A DNA stretch of 64,000 bases from Orientallactaga sibirica (GCA_036365145.1 JAEOAD010000026.1:3930001-3994000); one strand, 5' to 3'. Positions 53,975-64,000 are shown, numbered from the stretch's first letter. The notes: generated from the letters alone by a model not told the origin. Translations and numbers: made by a program.

Positions 53975-54270
53975 TTGTCAACTAGGCAAGATTTAGAATC
54001 ACCATGGAAACAAATCTCAGTGAAGGATTTCCTAGATTAGCTGAGGTGAGGGGACCCACCCTAACATCGGGCAGTGCCATCCCACCGGCTGAGTTCCTGG
54101 ACTGTATGAAAAGGAAACAGGAAGGGCTGGAGAGATGGCTTAGCAGTTAAGGCGTCTGCCTGCAAAGCCAAAGGACCCAGGTTCAATTCTCCAGGCCCCA
54201 CGTAAGCCAGATGCACAAGGGGCACTTGCATCTGGAGTTTATTTGCAGTGGCTGGAGGCCCTGGTGTGCC

Positions 54271-54301
<31 letters not shown>

Positions 54302-54560
54302 CCCTTTCCTCTCTCTCCAATAAATAAATAACTTAAAAAAAAAAAAAGGAAAGAGTACCTGAGCATTCAGTATTCCTCCTCTCTACTTCCTCCCTGCTCT
54401 CATGGGGATGTGAGCCAGCTACCTGCTCCTGCCATGCTGTTCCACAATGATGATGGACTGACGGCCCCTCTAGACCGTAAACTGACTTAAACCCTTTTCC
54501 TTCCATAAGCTGCTTCTCGTTGGGTGTTTTGTCACTGATACAGGAGTCTTGTCTCATTTT
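53975..54560 (+). mobile_element. Old LTR-like or unclassified repeat, split by a B2
   Basis: 'agttgtcaactaggcaagat' at the left and 'cttttccttccataagctgc' with 'gggtgttttgtcactgatac' at the right are typical of a widespread rodent repeat with a GTCAACT start and MaLR-like end. The B2 at 54125 interrupts it, with 'aggaa' words on both sides. Confidence 0.5.
54125..54348 (+). mobile_element. B2-type SINE
   Basis: Head 'ggctggagagatggcttagc', complete body, long CT tract, AATAAATAAATAAC tail and A-run. Confidence 0.94.
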
Positions 54561-55414
54561 GTAATGGGGTGCTAGGGGTGCAGGAAAGTCCTTGACCCCC
54601 AACCCCTAGGTTTGTGTCTAATTTTAATCAAAGAATTGAAGAAAATAAGACTGAGAAGGATAATTATTAAATTACTGTATTTATTTAGGGAAATACAGAA
54701 CTCAGGGAAGGAAAATGAACCCACCCATGTGGTCAGACAGCTCCCATGGTGGGCCTGGAAAAACCGTGGAGAGGACAGACAAGAAAACACAAAGAGCCCG
54801 TGTCCTGTGCAGAGCCAGAGCACATGAAGAGCCCATGTGGCAAGTAGGGGGTAGGGGCTTCTGTCCTCGCCTCGGCCAGGCTGGGCAGAGACGAGGAGAA
54901 ACTCACCAGAAGCTGGAGGTTCAGGAGGGGTCAGGCAGCCCAGAGAGCTTGCTCCCCTCTTGCAAATGTCTTCATAACCTTATAGCGGTGGGTTTCACCT
55001 TCTGGCTCAGGTGAGCCAGAGAGAGAGAGAGAGAGAGGGACCATTGATTGGTCTGGGCTAGAGGCTGGCTCAGGAAGAGGCCAGCCATGATGCCAAGTTT
55101 TGGGGTCTAAGCTTGACCAAGCACAATGTCAAGATTCTAGAAAAAGACCTCGCTCCTAGAGAGGGGCTCCAGGTATGGAAAAAAATAGAGATAAGAAGTC
55201 AGATCATCCTTTGATCTCTAACAAATGTAAACCTTCCTGCCTTTTTACTTTCATGGTCCAGTCACCCCTACTGCCTAACAAAGCCACCTGACTCCCTGTC
55301 AGTTTGGGCAGATGAAGAGTTCAGAAGAACAAAGGGAAACGATGCTTGGAGGGGCAGGGTCACCGTGGATGCCTCACCCAGGGGCAGGGTTGCAGAGGAG
55401 CAAACTTCAGATGC
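54561..55414. other. Unassigned stretch, possible old LTR
   Basis: AT-rich at 54610-54700, then purine-rich. A CCCCTA...-type start and a GA run (55018-55036) are present. I could not place it in a family. Confidence 0.35.
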
Positions 55415-55605
55415 GCTGAGTTAGCTATGTGACCTCCAGCAAGTAGCTCAGCCTCTCTGTTCCCCAGTGCCCCAATGGTCAGATAGTGAGATTAATAAAT
55501 AAATTCCAGGGGCTCCTAAAATGACTATATTTGTGGCGTGAACTGTGCAAACAGGCCTGGTACAAAGAACCATTGTTATTATTGTCCTTGCCACCAGGAG
55601 CAATA
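55415..55605 (+). mobile_element. MIR element, nearly full length
   Basis: 'tagctatgtgacctccagca' core, 'agctcagcctctctgttccc', and the MIR 3' region 'ggcctggtacaaagaaccat' with 'tgttattattgtc' are in the right order over about 190 bases. Confidence 0.8.
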
Positions 55606-55679
55606 AATAGCATTGTCCCAGCCACGCAATGGGGGCTCAGGCCACTTCATTGCTCTCAGGATCTCATGACCTCTAACCT

Positions 55680-56095
55680 GTCTTTAAAGGTCCGGAGTTC
55701 CTGAGCCCAAGTCTGTATGGCACAATGCAGGCCTGGCCCTAGCCAGACCGCATGGCAGAGAAACCAGGAAGTGGCTTCTGTGAACATGGCGTTCTGCGTA
55801 GGCCTGGCGTGACAATAGCTACAGTCCCATGCCCGCAAGAAACCTGCTAGGAGATGATCTGTCTGGAGACAGGCTGTCATTGGTCACAAAAAGGGGATCA
55901 CCCCATACAATGATTGGCCAGCCAAGCCCCTTAAAACTCCATGTACTTCCTCAATAAACAAGTTTGCAGCAGCTCGCCCTCTGCTGCTTCCACCCAACTC
56001 CCGGAGTCTGTGTCGTGACTCCGTGCCTCTCAACCCCAACTCGGCAGAGACCCTGCCGTCCCTCCTGGGCTGGACCTAGGGGGGACCCCAACACA
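55680..56095 (+). mobile_element. Probable solo retroviral LTR
   Basis: A 'gattggccagccaagcccct' stretch with CCAAT-like and TTAAAA words is followed by AATAAA (55953-55958), then a pyrimidine-rich R/U5-like part ('gtgtcgtgactccgtgcctc') and a GGGGACCCCAACA end. This promoter, polyadenylation signal and U5 order is that of an endogenous retrovirus LTR. No gag, pol or env sequence follows, so it looks solo. The 5' boundary is uncertain. Confidence 0.55.
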
Positions 56096-56205
56096 AGCCT
56101 AACCGTGGCCACAGATGGCCAGAGATGGAGGACACAGTGTTATCTTCCTCTTTTCAGATGTGTCCCATCTGCCAGGCAAGGATGAGCGAGTCAGAGTTTC
56201 TATCC

Positions 56206-56350
56206 TGGGGCTAGAGAGATGGCTTACTGGTTAAGGCACTTGCTTGCAAAGCCAAAGGAGCCAGGTTCGATTCCCCAGTACTCATATAAAGCTCGATGCA
56301 CAAGGTGGTACATGCCATGGCTAGAGGTCCTAGTATGCCCATTCTCTCTC

Positions 56351-56393
<43 letters not shown>

Positions 56394-56405
56394 AAATTTT
56401 TTTTT
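56206..56405 (+). mobile_element. B2-type SINE
   Basis: 'ggctagagagatggcttact' head, body partly deleted, and (AAAT)n tail of about 40 bases followed by T-run. Confidence 0.92.
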
Positions 56406-57545
56406 GAAAAAGAATTTCCACCCTGACCTCAAAAGACTCAGAAGTCCTTCGGAGCTCTGGGGAAACCAACTCCCCAGGTTTCAGCTGCTCTTGTGGGATT
56501 GCATAGGTCCAAGTCCTGAGTGGGGTTGGGGGGTTGAGGGTTAAGGGCCCCCCTGACAGGCGAGGTGAAGAGATCTTATGTGCTATGTACTCAGACCAGG
56601 GGTTCCCCGCCGATACCCCTGTTTGCCTTGGCAGTTAGGCCAGACGTGGGCGGAGGGGCATGCGATGGGGCCTGGAAAAACCAGCTCAGCCTTGCAGCTG
56701 GGGTCCCTGCTCTACCCCCACCACCCCATTACCTAAGCCCCACAGCGGACATGACAGCGGGCAGTCCAGACAGGACGGCCATTCACAGAGCTGACGCAGT
56801 GACTTGCAGTGCCAGGCCCGGGGGCACAGATACCTGTGAGCCAACGGGACAGAGCAAACATGGCCAACGCCACAGGGCTGGCAGCCAGGAGAACAGGGGC
56901 TGCCATGGGAGTGAGGCCCAGCGTGGCTTGGAGGCAGAAAGGACCATCCTCCTTCCAGGGCCTTGGGGGCTCCTCCAAGGCCACCCTGAGCCCTGGTAGG
57001 CACTTGTTCAGGAACAGTGAGGCCTGTGGCATGAGTTACAAAAGGCCTTGGAGGGAACAAACAGAAAAGGAACAAAAGACAGGAAGAGCTGAGGGTTAAG
57101 ACCAGGAAGGGGTGGGCACCCAGCCAGAGGGCACTGTGGTCACCATCACCCTGTCCTCAGACACTGAGGTCTGAGGTGAAGTCTCGGGCCCAGCACTCCA
57201 GGAAGCCTGCCCTGCCAGTCCTCTGCTGTGGGCTGCTGTAATCAGGGTGGCCAGTGCCTGACTGAAGACCCTACAAGCATGTGGCCACCCCCATAATACT
57301 GGGTCTCTCCTCGAGACCCCAGGGGTCCATAGAGCTATCCCCGATGGTCTTACCCTTGCCCATTTCTGCAGTGGTGGTTCTGTTCTGTCCCTGTCACCAA
57401 CATTGGCTCTGCGTGACTCCATACAGATGCTCTGCCAACACGTGAACTTAGGTTATCACTGACCCCGCCCCCCATCCACAGAATAGAACCTTGGGCTGAG
57501 ACCAGCCTGGGTTTATTTGTTTTTTTAATTATTATTGTTGTTGTT
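56406..57545. other. Single-copy stretch of about 1.1 kb
   Basis: No recognised repeat. Overlapping open frames of 96-144 codons on both strands are uninformative. A short TTG run lies at 57535-57548. Confidence 0.45.
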
Positions 57546-57762
57546 GTTTATTTTATTTATTTATTAGTAACAGGCAGAGAGAGATAGAGGCAGAGAAAGA
57601 GAGAGAATGAACATACCAGGGCTTCCAGCCACTGCAAACGAACTCCAGATGCATACGCCCCCTTGTGCATCTGGCTTACGTGAGTCCTGGGGAATCGAGC
57701 CTTGAACAGGGTCCTTAGGCTTCACAGGCAAGCACTTAACTGCTAAGCCATCTCTCCAGCCC
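57546..57762 (-). mobile_element. B2-type SINE
   Basis: Minus-strand copy ending 'ctaagccatctctccagccc'. Confidence 0.93.
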
Positions 57763-57955
57763 CTATTTGTTGTTTTTAAATTTGCAAGCAGAGAGAGAAA
57801 GAGAAAGAGAGACGAGAGACAGGCCCCTAGCCACTGCAAATCAACTCCAGATGCATGTGCCACTTTGTGCATCTGGCTTTACAAGGGTACTGGGGAATCT
57901 AACTTGGTTGTTAGGTTTTTCAGGCCTTAACAGCGGAGGCATCTCTCCAGCCTCA
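57763..57955 (-). mobile_element. B2-type SINE, diverged
   Basis: Second minus-strand copy in tandem. The head is damaged ('cggaggcatctctccagcc'). Confidence 0.88.
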
Positions 57956-58187
57956 GCTTGGGCTTTAGTTACTCGGCCAGTGGTCTTGCTTCTCCATAGA
58001 CAGAATCACATTAAAGGAAGCAGGGCCCCTCCCTCCCCAGAGCTGTCATGTATAATTGAAGCAAGGTGACGGGGGACTGGCATGGCATCCCTCGGGCCAC
58101 ACTTTGGGAGGATCACCAGTGGAGGGCGTCACGTGATGCCTCACGTCCAGGAAGCCCTGGAAGAGGTGTTAAAACCTCACATCCATG
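57956..58187. other. Short single-copy gap
   Basis: Nothing recognised. Confidence 0.4.
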
Positions 58188-58460
58188 GCTGGAGAGATGG
58201 CTTAGTGGCTAAGGCGCCTGCCTGCTAAGCCTAAGAACGCTGGTTCCAATCTCCAGCAGTTCCAATCTCCAGGTCCCACGTTTAGCCAGATGCAAAGTGA
58301 TGCAAGGGTGCAATGCCACACTTGCCCACAAGGGGGCACACGCATCTGGATTTCGTTCACAGCAGCTGAAAGGCTGCTGGCGCGCCCATCTCTATCTGTC
58401 TCCCTCTCCCTATCTCTCTGTGTCTCTCTGTGTCTCTCTCCAAAATAAAAAAATCAATAT
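58188..58460 (+). mobile_element. B2-type SINE, long variant
   Basis: Nearly identical in layout to the copy at 29. It has a doubled B-box word ('ggttccaatctccag' then 'ttccaatctccag', 58242-58272) and the extra 'gtgatgcaagggtgcaatgc' segment before 'gcatctggatttcg'. Tail 'ccaaaataaaaaaatcaat'. Confidence 0.93.
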
Positions 58461-58492
58461 AAAAAAAAATTTTTAAAAAACCCTCACATCCA

Positions 58493-58685
58493 GGGCTGTA
58501 GAGATGGCTTAGCACTTGTTTGCAAAGCCTAAGGACCCAGGTTTGATTCCCCAGGACCCACATAAGCCAGATGCACAAGGTGGCGCATGTGTCTCAAGTT
58601 CGTTTGCAGTGGCTAGAGGCCCAGGGGTGCCCATTCTCTCTCTCTCTCTCTCTTAAATAAATAAATAAAAATTATTTTTAAAAAA
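58493..58685 (+). mobile_element. B2-type SINE, standard form
   Basis: 'ggctgtagagatggcttagc' head with a short deletion, 'gtttgattcccc', CT tract, AAATAAATAAATAAAAAT tail. The flanks 'cctcacatcc' and 'cccaaacttc' do not give a clear duplication. Confidence 0.9.
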
Positions 58686-59332
58686 ACCCAAACTTCATAG
58701 CCGTGTTGGCTACAACATGACCTATGGGTATGGTCCCTCATACCCCACTTTATGCAGGCTGGCCCTCAGGCTGTTTCTTAGCTCTGACTCTGACCTCCCC
58801 AGGGCTCCCCACAGCTGGACACACCCCCAGCACCCATCTTTGACTTCCCAGGCCTAAGGGAGTCAACATGATGAGCTGTTGGGGGAGGGGAGCCAGTGGG
58901 TCTACAATCCCCCTTTCTCCCTTTCTTAAGCACAAAGACCTCTCTGAGAAGAAACCTGAGATGTCCCTTTTCTCTGTCCTTTCTTTGTCCTGCCCAGAGT
59001 GGGACTGCCACAGGAGCCAGCTCCTGTCCCCAGGCAGGCTCAGAGACCCCCTTCCCCCCTACCCCCCCCCCCTGCAGCTGGTGACGTGCGCAGGGAGGCC
59101 ACCTGGTCCCTACTTCTTCCTTCTTTTTGACACAATGTGGAAATAAGACTTTATGGAAATCTCTCCAGCCTGATTTGGCCTCTGCAGCTTGCACAGTCAC
59201 CTTCTTCCAGGCCAGGGTGTCCCTCTGACCAGGAATTCCACCAGAGGGTTCCTGACAAAGGGCTCCCCTAGTCCATACTGCTGGGCATTTGGGCTTTCCT
59301 AATCCCCTCTGGGAATACCGCCCCCCCCCCGA
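58686..59332. other. Single-copy stretch
   Basis: C-run at 59064-59073 and 59322-59331. No supported exon. Confidence 0.45.
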
Positions 59333-59395
59333 GTTCATTAGCATATTAAAGGCTCTGAAAAGGTCTGCAGGAAAAAGGCGTGATTGACTTGTGAG
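59333..59395. promoter_or_regulatory. Short candidate regulatory island
   Basis: 'ttcattagcatattaaaggc' (59334-59353) has a POU/homeodomain look. TGATTGAC (59381-59388) is a PBX/MEIS-type word. Only about 60 bases, so weak. Confidence 0.25.
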
Positions 59396-59888
59396 CCCGG
59401 GAGGGCCTGAGGAGTTTCATAGAAGCCCTCTGAGGACAGAAGCCCTCCTGGGGCTATACAGTCATTTCAAAGGTTGCAGAGTCAGTGTCCGAATCCTTTT
59501 ATCCTCTTCAACAAGCCATAGGGGGTGGGGGGGCTGTTCAGGGCCAGGCTTATGTGAGCTCCAGGGCCACAAGGGTGACATGGCTGGTATGTCCCTGCCC
59601 TGCCCTGTGGTACCCATGCCTAACGTTCTCTCTGTCTGGATCAGCTATCCCCGCCCCGCCCCAGTAGCCTGAGTCTTCCTGCGTGCACCCCTGGGCCCAT
59701 CCTGGCTGTTACCAATGCATTGTGTGTCCATAGAAGCAGCCCACCGCCTCTAGGGCAAAGGGTTGGCTAGGAGACCCCCAAGACAGGACCCACCATCATG
59801 GAGGCCGCAGGGATACCAAAGACAGAGGAGAAGGGAGAACGTAGGGAACATGAAAGAACTCAAGTGGTTGGATATTGCATCCCATGAA
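59396..59888. other. Single-copy stretch
   Basis: Nothing recognised apart from a G-run near 59521-59531. Confidence 0.4.
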
Positions 59889-60154
59889 GGGGCTGGGGAG
59901 ATGGCTCGGTGGTTAGAGGCGCTTGCTTGCAAAGCCTGCTGGTCTAGGTTCGATGCCCCAGCACCCAGGTAAAACCAGGTGTACAAAGTGGTGCATGTGC
60001 GTTGGTGGTATAGTGGTGAGCATAGCTGCCTTCCGAAGTGGCACATGCGCCTGGAGTTCTTTGCAGAATGGCAGGAGGCCCTGGTGCACCCAGTCTCTCC
60101 TCACTCTCTCTCTCTGTCTCTCTCAAATAAATTAATAAATAATAAAATTTTTTA
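59889..60154 (+). mobile_element. B2-type SINE carrying a tRNA-half insertion
   Basis: Head 'ggggctggggagatggctcg', B-box-like 'ggttcgatgcccc', body, CT tract and TCAAATAAATTAATAAATAA tail. The body is interrupted at 60001-60034. The SINE word around the break occurs on both sides (59985-60000 and 60035-60050). Confidence 0.92.
59999..60034 (+). pseudogene. tRNA-Gly(TCC) 5' half, retro-inserted fragment
   Basis: 36 bases that match, as I remember the mammalian gene, positions 1-36 of tRNA-Gly with anticodon TCC, including the D-arm words and the anticodon-stem 5' strand 'gctgcct' followed by 'tcc'. The match stops right after the anticodon, and no T-arm or 3' half is present. The first two bases (gc) are shared with the SINE. 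The 16-base repeats on either side differ at four transitions, three of which can be explained by decay of CpG sites in one or the other copy. It cannot make a functional tRNA. Identity is from memory, not a search. Confidence 0.75.
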
Positions 60155-60163
60155 AATGGAAGG

Positions 60164-60307
60164 TTTCACTGGGCATGTCTTTAATCTCAGCACTCAGGAG
60201 GTAGAGATAGGAGGATCGCTGTGAATTCGAGACCACTCTGAGACTACAATAGTGAATTCCAGGTCAGCATGGGCTAGAGTGAGACCCCACTTCAAAAAAA
60301 AAAAAAC
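60164..60307 (+). mobile_element. B1-type SINE, diverged
   Basis: 'cactgggcatgtctttaatc' to 'gagaccccacttc', with an A-run. Confidence 0.88.
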
Positions 60308-60318
60308 ACAGAAAGAAA

Positions 60319-60364
<46 letters not shown>

Positions 60365-60370
60365 GAAAAA
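60308..60370. repeat. (GAAA)n microsatellite
   Basis: About 13 GAAA units grown from the preceding B1 tail. Confidence 0.95.
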
Positions 60371-60372
60371 AA

Positions 60373-60515
60373 CGCTGGGTGTGGTGGCGCACGCCTTTAA
60401 TCCCAGCACTCGGGAGGCAGAGGTAGGAGGATCACCATGAGTTCGAGGCCAGCCTGAGACTATATAGTGAATTCCAGGTCAGCCTAGACCAGAGTGAGAC
60501 CCTACTTTGAAAAAA

Positions 60516-60520
<5 letters not shown>
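60373..60520 (+). mobile_element. B1-type SINE
   Basis: 'cgctgggtgtggtggcgcac' to 'gaccctactttgaaaaaac'. Confidence 0.95.
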
Positions 60521-60550
<30 letters not shown>

Positions 60551-60645
60551 AAGAAAAAACAAAAGAAAAGAAAGAAAGAAAGAGAAATATAAGAAAGAAA
60601 GAAAGAAAGAAAGAAAGAAAAAGAAAGAAAGAAAGAAAGAAAGAG
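60521..60645. repeat. A-run and (GAAA)n
   Basis: A pure A-run (about 60519-60548) followed by GAAA units. It is the expanded tail of the preceding B1. Confidence 0.95.
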
Positions 60646-61139
60646 GGGGAAAGCCGTGAGGAGGACCCCAGGGCATTGCCCAGATTCCAGATTAGAACTA
60701 ACATAAGCTTCTTTCAACTTTACTGACAAAGTTAGTCACATGGCCACCGCCTCTGGGACCGGAAGTTCACCCCACCCAGGAGCACACAGGAAGAGAGAGG
60801 ATGAGGTGGAGGCTTTGGGTTAAGGTGGGGACCACAGGTGGAGGAAGTGAGCGAGCTCCAGAGCAGAGTCAATTGGAAGGTGGCTAGGGGATGGCTGGGG
60901 AGGGGGTCATGATATAAGAGATACTGAAAGGGCAGAATCAAGTTTGGGGTAGGCAGATAAGGGCCTGGGGCAGAATGGAACCCCAACCTTCCCTGCTTTG
61001 CAGCATGGGGGCCTAGGGAACCCCCCAGTCTAGCCCAGGCCCTCTGTACCTCAGCCTGAGCACCCAGCTTCCTGCAATCGCCTGGGGCCTATCTCCATGG
61101 CTACGGCCCAGCCCAGCCCAGCTGTGATATATGGGCCTC
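60646..61139. other. Single-copy stretch
   Basis: Nothing recognised. Confidence 0.4.
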
Positions 61140-61290
61140 CCTAGTTCACAGCTGTGTGCAACCATCCGTCAGTCAGCTGCCCACAGTCCCCAACGCCAGA
61201 GTTCAGCATCTGCCCTTCATGGGGGCACTTAATTATAAAGGCTTGAAATCTCTTCCCTCTGGCCTGTGGGATAAAGCTTTGTTTACCAAG
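61140..61290. promoter_or_regulatory. Weak candidate regulatory island
   Basis: 'cacttaattataaaggcttg' (61226-61245) and 'gataaagctttgtttacc' (61271-61288; FOX-type TGTTTAC) in otherwise GC-rich DNA. Confidence 0.22.
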
Positions 61291-62862
61291 GGCAAGTTGG
61301 GGGGAATCTCTGCGGGGGGCGCCCATAAGTCACAGCCTCCTGGAAGAGGTCTGTGGTCTGATGGGGGTGAGGGTGGGGTGTTTTGGGGACCTGCCTTCTC
61401 CACCCCTAGACTCCCCATGATATAGATCCCAGGGCTGCGCTTGAATGTTGAATGCCAGCTCTGTCCGACTCTTGGGACGTCTTGGGGGTTGGCCAGGAGA
61501 CTGGGGGACATGGTCTCTGTAGTGACCAACTGACCAAGATAGTGCTGGTCTTGTAGATCGTGGGGGGGGGTACAGGTAGACCTGGGAAAATATACAATGT
61601 TTCTACAGCCCAATGGTCCCCAAATGTGGTCCTGGGCAAAGACATTGGTACCCCTCTCGGAGACCTTGCACATTCTGGGTCTCCCCCCTCACCCCCAGCT
61701 GTACGGACAGCATCTCATGGCTGGGGGTGATCTGCAGTACACATTCACTGATTCCCTCCAGGGGATTCTGATATGAGTTTGAGAACCGTTCACTTCCTCC
61801 CACCTCTTCTCTTGCTGCAAGGTCTCGAGAAAGGGGCCAGGTGACCCAGAAAGCAGACGACTGACAGCAGCGACTGTATCCAGTGTCCACCCCAGGCTGG
61901 CGGCGTCTCTCTGGGCCTCTGTCAGATGTGGTGACGAATGCTGCTGTAGCTGGTGCTCAGAATCTCACCCAGGCACAGCTTGGTACCTGGAACATACTGG
62001 GCATGGGTGGGCCTGGTAGGGGGTCTCCCTGCACTGGGTGTGAGGCTATCCCCCTCCCTGCTACATGGAGGGGGCCTGCTCCAGTACCCCAGGGAGTGAC
62101 CAGCCATAGCATGTCCAGCTCTGAGCCAGAGAAGACACCTCCGTGTTCACATGGAAGACTCCTCAGCAAACGGTTTTTCTCCCTCTCTGGCCTCAGTTCC
62201 TTCTGTGGAGGCCTTCACCACGAAGTGAGGCTAGGCTAAACCCAGGCCCTACCCAGCATCTGGTGCTTTCAGGCCCCTGGGGCAGGTGTAGGCTCACCTC
62301 CCACCCCCCATGTTGTGGCTCCTTCCCCTGGCCTTAGTGCCGAGGGCAGAGACTCACACACGCTCCGTCCATTACCAAGGCCAGACAAGAACCGGGTCTG
62401 CCTGGATCCCCACTTCTGGTGTGTGTGTGGGGGGGGGGGGTCCTGCCAGCAAAGGGCTGGAGTTGGACAAGGATAGAGACCCTCTGGAAAGAGGAAGGCT
62501 TGCACTCCTGTCACTGCCAGACCTGGCAGTGGAGGGAGAAGGCTGGGCGGGACCTTGTCAGAATTTGACTTGTGCCATGGCACAATGTTCTTGCCCACCA
62601 GACAGGGGATCAGGGCTGGAGGGAACCAGAGATGCCTTTGGGAATTCCTCCTCACATGGGGTGTACAGGAAACATTCAAGGTCCAGGGCAGTGCGCAGCT
62701 TTCAGAGACATAGCCTGCCTCTTGGACTCAGTTTCCCTGGTCCTGCAGGTCTATTCTAGCCTGGGGTTCCCGTGTAGGGTAACAACACCTGACATCCATC
62801 TACTGGGTCCAGGCACACAGCAGGCGCCTACTAAGTGCAGAGGTATTCAAAAAGTGAATAGG
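61291..62862. other. Single-copy stretch of about 1.6 kb
   Basis: G-runs at 61562-61569 and 62430-62439. Several open frames of 110-150 codons on both strands with no recognisable domain. Confidence 0.45.
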
Positions 62863-63030
62863 AGCCTGGCGTGGTGGCGCACGCCTTTAATCCCAGCACT
62901 CGGGAGGTAGAGATAGGAGGATCGCTGTGAAGTTCGAGGCCACCCTGAGAATACAGAGTGAACTCCAGGTCAGCCTGAACTACTAGAGTGAGACCCTACC
63001 TCGAAAAACCAAAAAAAAAAAAAAAAAAAA
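62863..63030 (+). mobile_element. B1-type SINE with 14-bp target-site duplication
   Basis: 'aaaaagtgaatagg' is perfect at 62849-62862 and 63031-63044. The body is complete with a 27-base A tail. Young insertion. Confidence 0.97.
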
Positions 63031-63132
63031 AAAAAGTGAATAGGGAAGGACTCCCTGCCTCAACTGTTCTGCTTTTTCTTTCTTTCTCTCCTCCTCCTTG
63101 GTCATTGTGTGTTGGGGGTGGAAGGGAGTGAC

Positions 63133-63407
63133 TTTTATTTATTTATTTATTTATTTATTTATTTTGGAGAGAGACACAGAGAGAGAGACAGAGAAAGAGG
63201 GAGAGGAAGACAGATAGAGATGGGTGCACCAGCAGCCTCTCAGCTGCTGTGAACGAAATCCAGGTGTGTGTGCCCCCTTGTGGTCAAGTGTGGCATTGCG
63301 CCCTTGCGTCACTTTGCATCTGGCTAAACGTGGGACCTGGAGATTGGAACCAGCGTTCTTAGGCTTAGGAGGCAGGCGCCTTAACCACTAAGCCATCTCT
63401 CCAGCCT
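63133..63407 (-). mobile_element. B2-type SINE, long variant
   Basis: Minus-strand copy with the extra 'gcattgcgcccttgcgtcac' segment in complement, but only a single B-box word ('ggagattggaacc'). The 9-mer 'gggagtgac' flanks it (63124-63132 and 63408-63416) as target-site duplication. The tail has grown to (ATTT)n. Confidence 0.94.
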
Positions 63408-63416
63408 GGGAGTGAC

Positions 63417-64000
63417 CTTTTTATCTGGCCTGTTAGGCCCTGGCCTTGGGGACCCTTCTCTTCAGTGTCCATTGGTTGATTGAATAGCTCCCTAATATTT
63501 CCTTTTGAACAAGTGGCTGCGAGGTAGCAACCTCCCATCAAAGAGACACTCCCACCTACGCTCCTCCCACAAGGCCCCCCCTCCCCAGGACACAGCTACA
63601 TCAAACGATAGATAACACCTCTTTGTGGAAAGCTTCCAAGTACCCCCTCGAGGTCCTCTGGAGCCCCATATCTACGCTGTAGCCATTTGTCCCCACCCAT
63701 CTCAACACTGCAGCTTCAGTTCTCACCCACCAGTGGGAGCATGTGGCCCAAGCAACTGGCTTTTCACATCTCCTTGGCTCCTGATGGATTCTTCCTGTTT
63801 GATCTTGGAAATGCCAACTGGGGTTGGCATAGGTCAAGAGCCCCCCACCCCAAGGCTAGGAGCATGGATACAAGATGCTCCCAGAAGGGAAGAGGACAAG
63901 GAGACATTTTATTCCCCTGCAGGAAATTCCCACCCTCTCTTTAGGACCTTTCAGAGGCTATGGTCCTCCATCACTGTCCCTAAGCAGGTAGAGGACACGA
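63417..64000. other. Single-copy stretch at window end
   Basis: Nothing recognised. Confidence 0.4.

Noticed and set aside
59999..60034. An intact tRNA-Gly gene
   Set aside because: The match ends after the anticodon and SINE sequence follows directly. No T-arm or acceptor 3' strand.

Overview
This window is rodent nuclear DNA, non-coding as far as I can read it. The identification rests on its interspersed repeats: 7SL-derived B1-type SINEs (recognisable by the 'ctttaatcccagcactcggg' core), tRNA-derived B2-type SINEs (head 'ggctggagagatggctta', T/C-rich tail, AATAAATA end), a few B4 (ID-B1 dimer), one B3 and some ID-like copies, plus old MIR and L2 fragments and LTR pieces. B2/B3/B4 together point to the mouse-like rodents. 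The local B2 body ('gccagatgcacaaggtggc', then 'gcatctggagttcgtttgc') and the B1 core ('gaattccaggtcagcctggg') differ from mouse and rat consensus and fit what I remember of jerboas and relatives (Dipodoidea, e.g. Jaculus). The species call is inference.

I find no convincing protein-coding exon, no intact RNA gene and no CRISPR array. The long open frames are SINE bodies or tetranucleotide arrays read in open frames. The window is therefore intergenic or a large intron, of fairly high GC.

Layout: 0-7 kb holds a head-to-head B2 pair, a B4 split by a B2, and a striking tandem array of about eight 151-bp B1-derived units (2.4-3.6 kb). 7-16 kb is lower in repeats and contains three candidate conserved non-coding elements (9.56, 13.9 and 14.2 kb). 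16-21 kb ends in two tetranucleotide arrays of opposite orientation (19.26 and 20.14 kb) that share an identical 17-mer. 21-29 kb is mostly single-copy sequence with L2/MIR relics and candidate elements at 26.5 and 28.15 kb. 29-31.4 kb has a third GGAT array and a homeodomain-site-rich element (31.15 kb). 31.5-48.8 kb is SINE-dense, much of it minus-strand, broken by a strong candidate element at 39.4 kb and an LTR at 43.45 kb. 50.4-54.5 kb is another SINE cluster, including a B2/B1 chimera. 55.68-56.1 kb looks like a solo LTR. 58-64 kb contains two long-form B2 copies and, at 60.0 kb, a 36-nt match to the 5' half of tRNA-Gly(TCC) inserted inside a B2 and bounded by 16-bp direct repeats.

As a working picture, AT-rich low-repeat islands with clustered homeodomain, SOX, FOX and POU words are scattered through SINE-rich DNA. 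This is the usual look of the regulatory domain of a developmental gene, but I cannot name that gene from the sequence. Family names for repeats come from recognised diagnostic words, not from a database search, and element boundaries are good to roughly 5-20 bases unless a target-site duplication is given.
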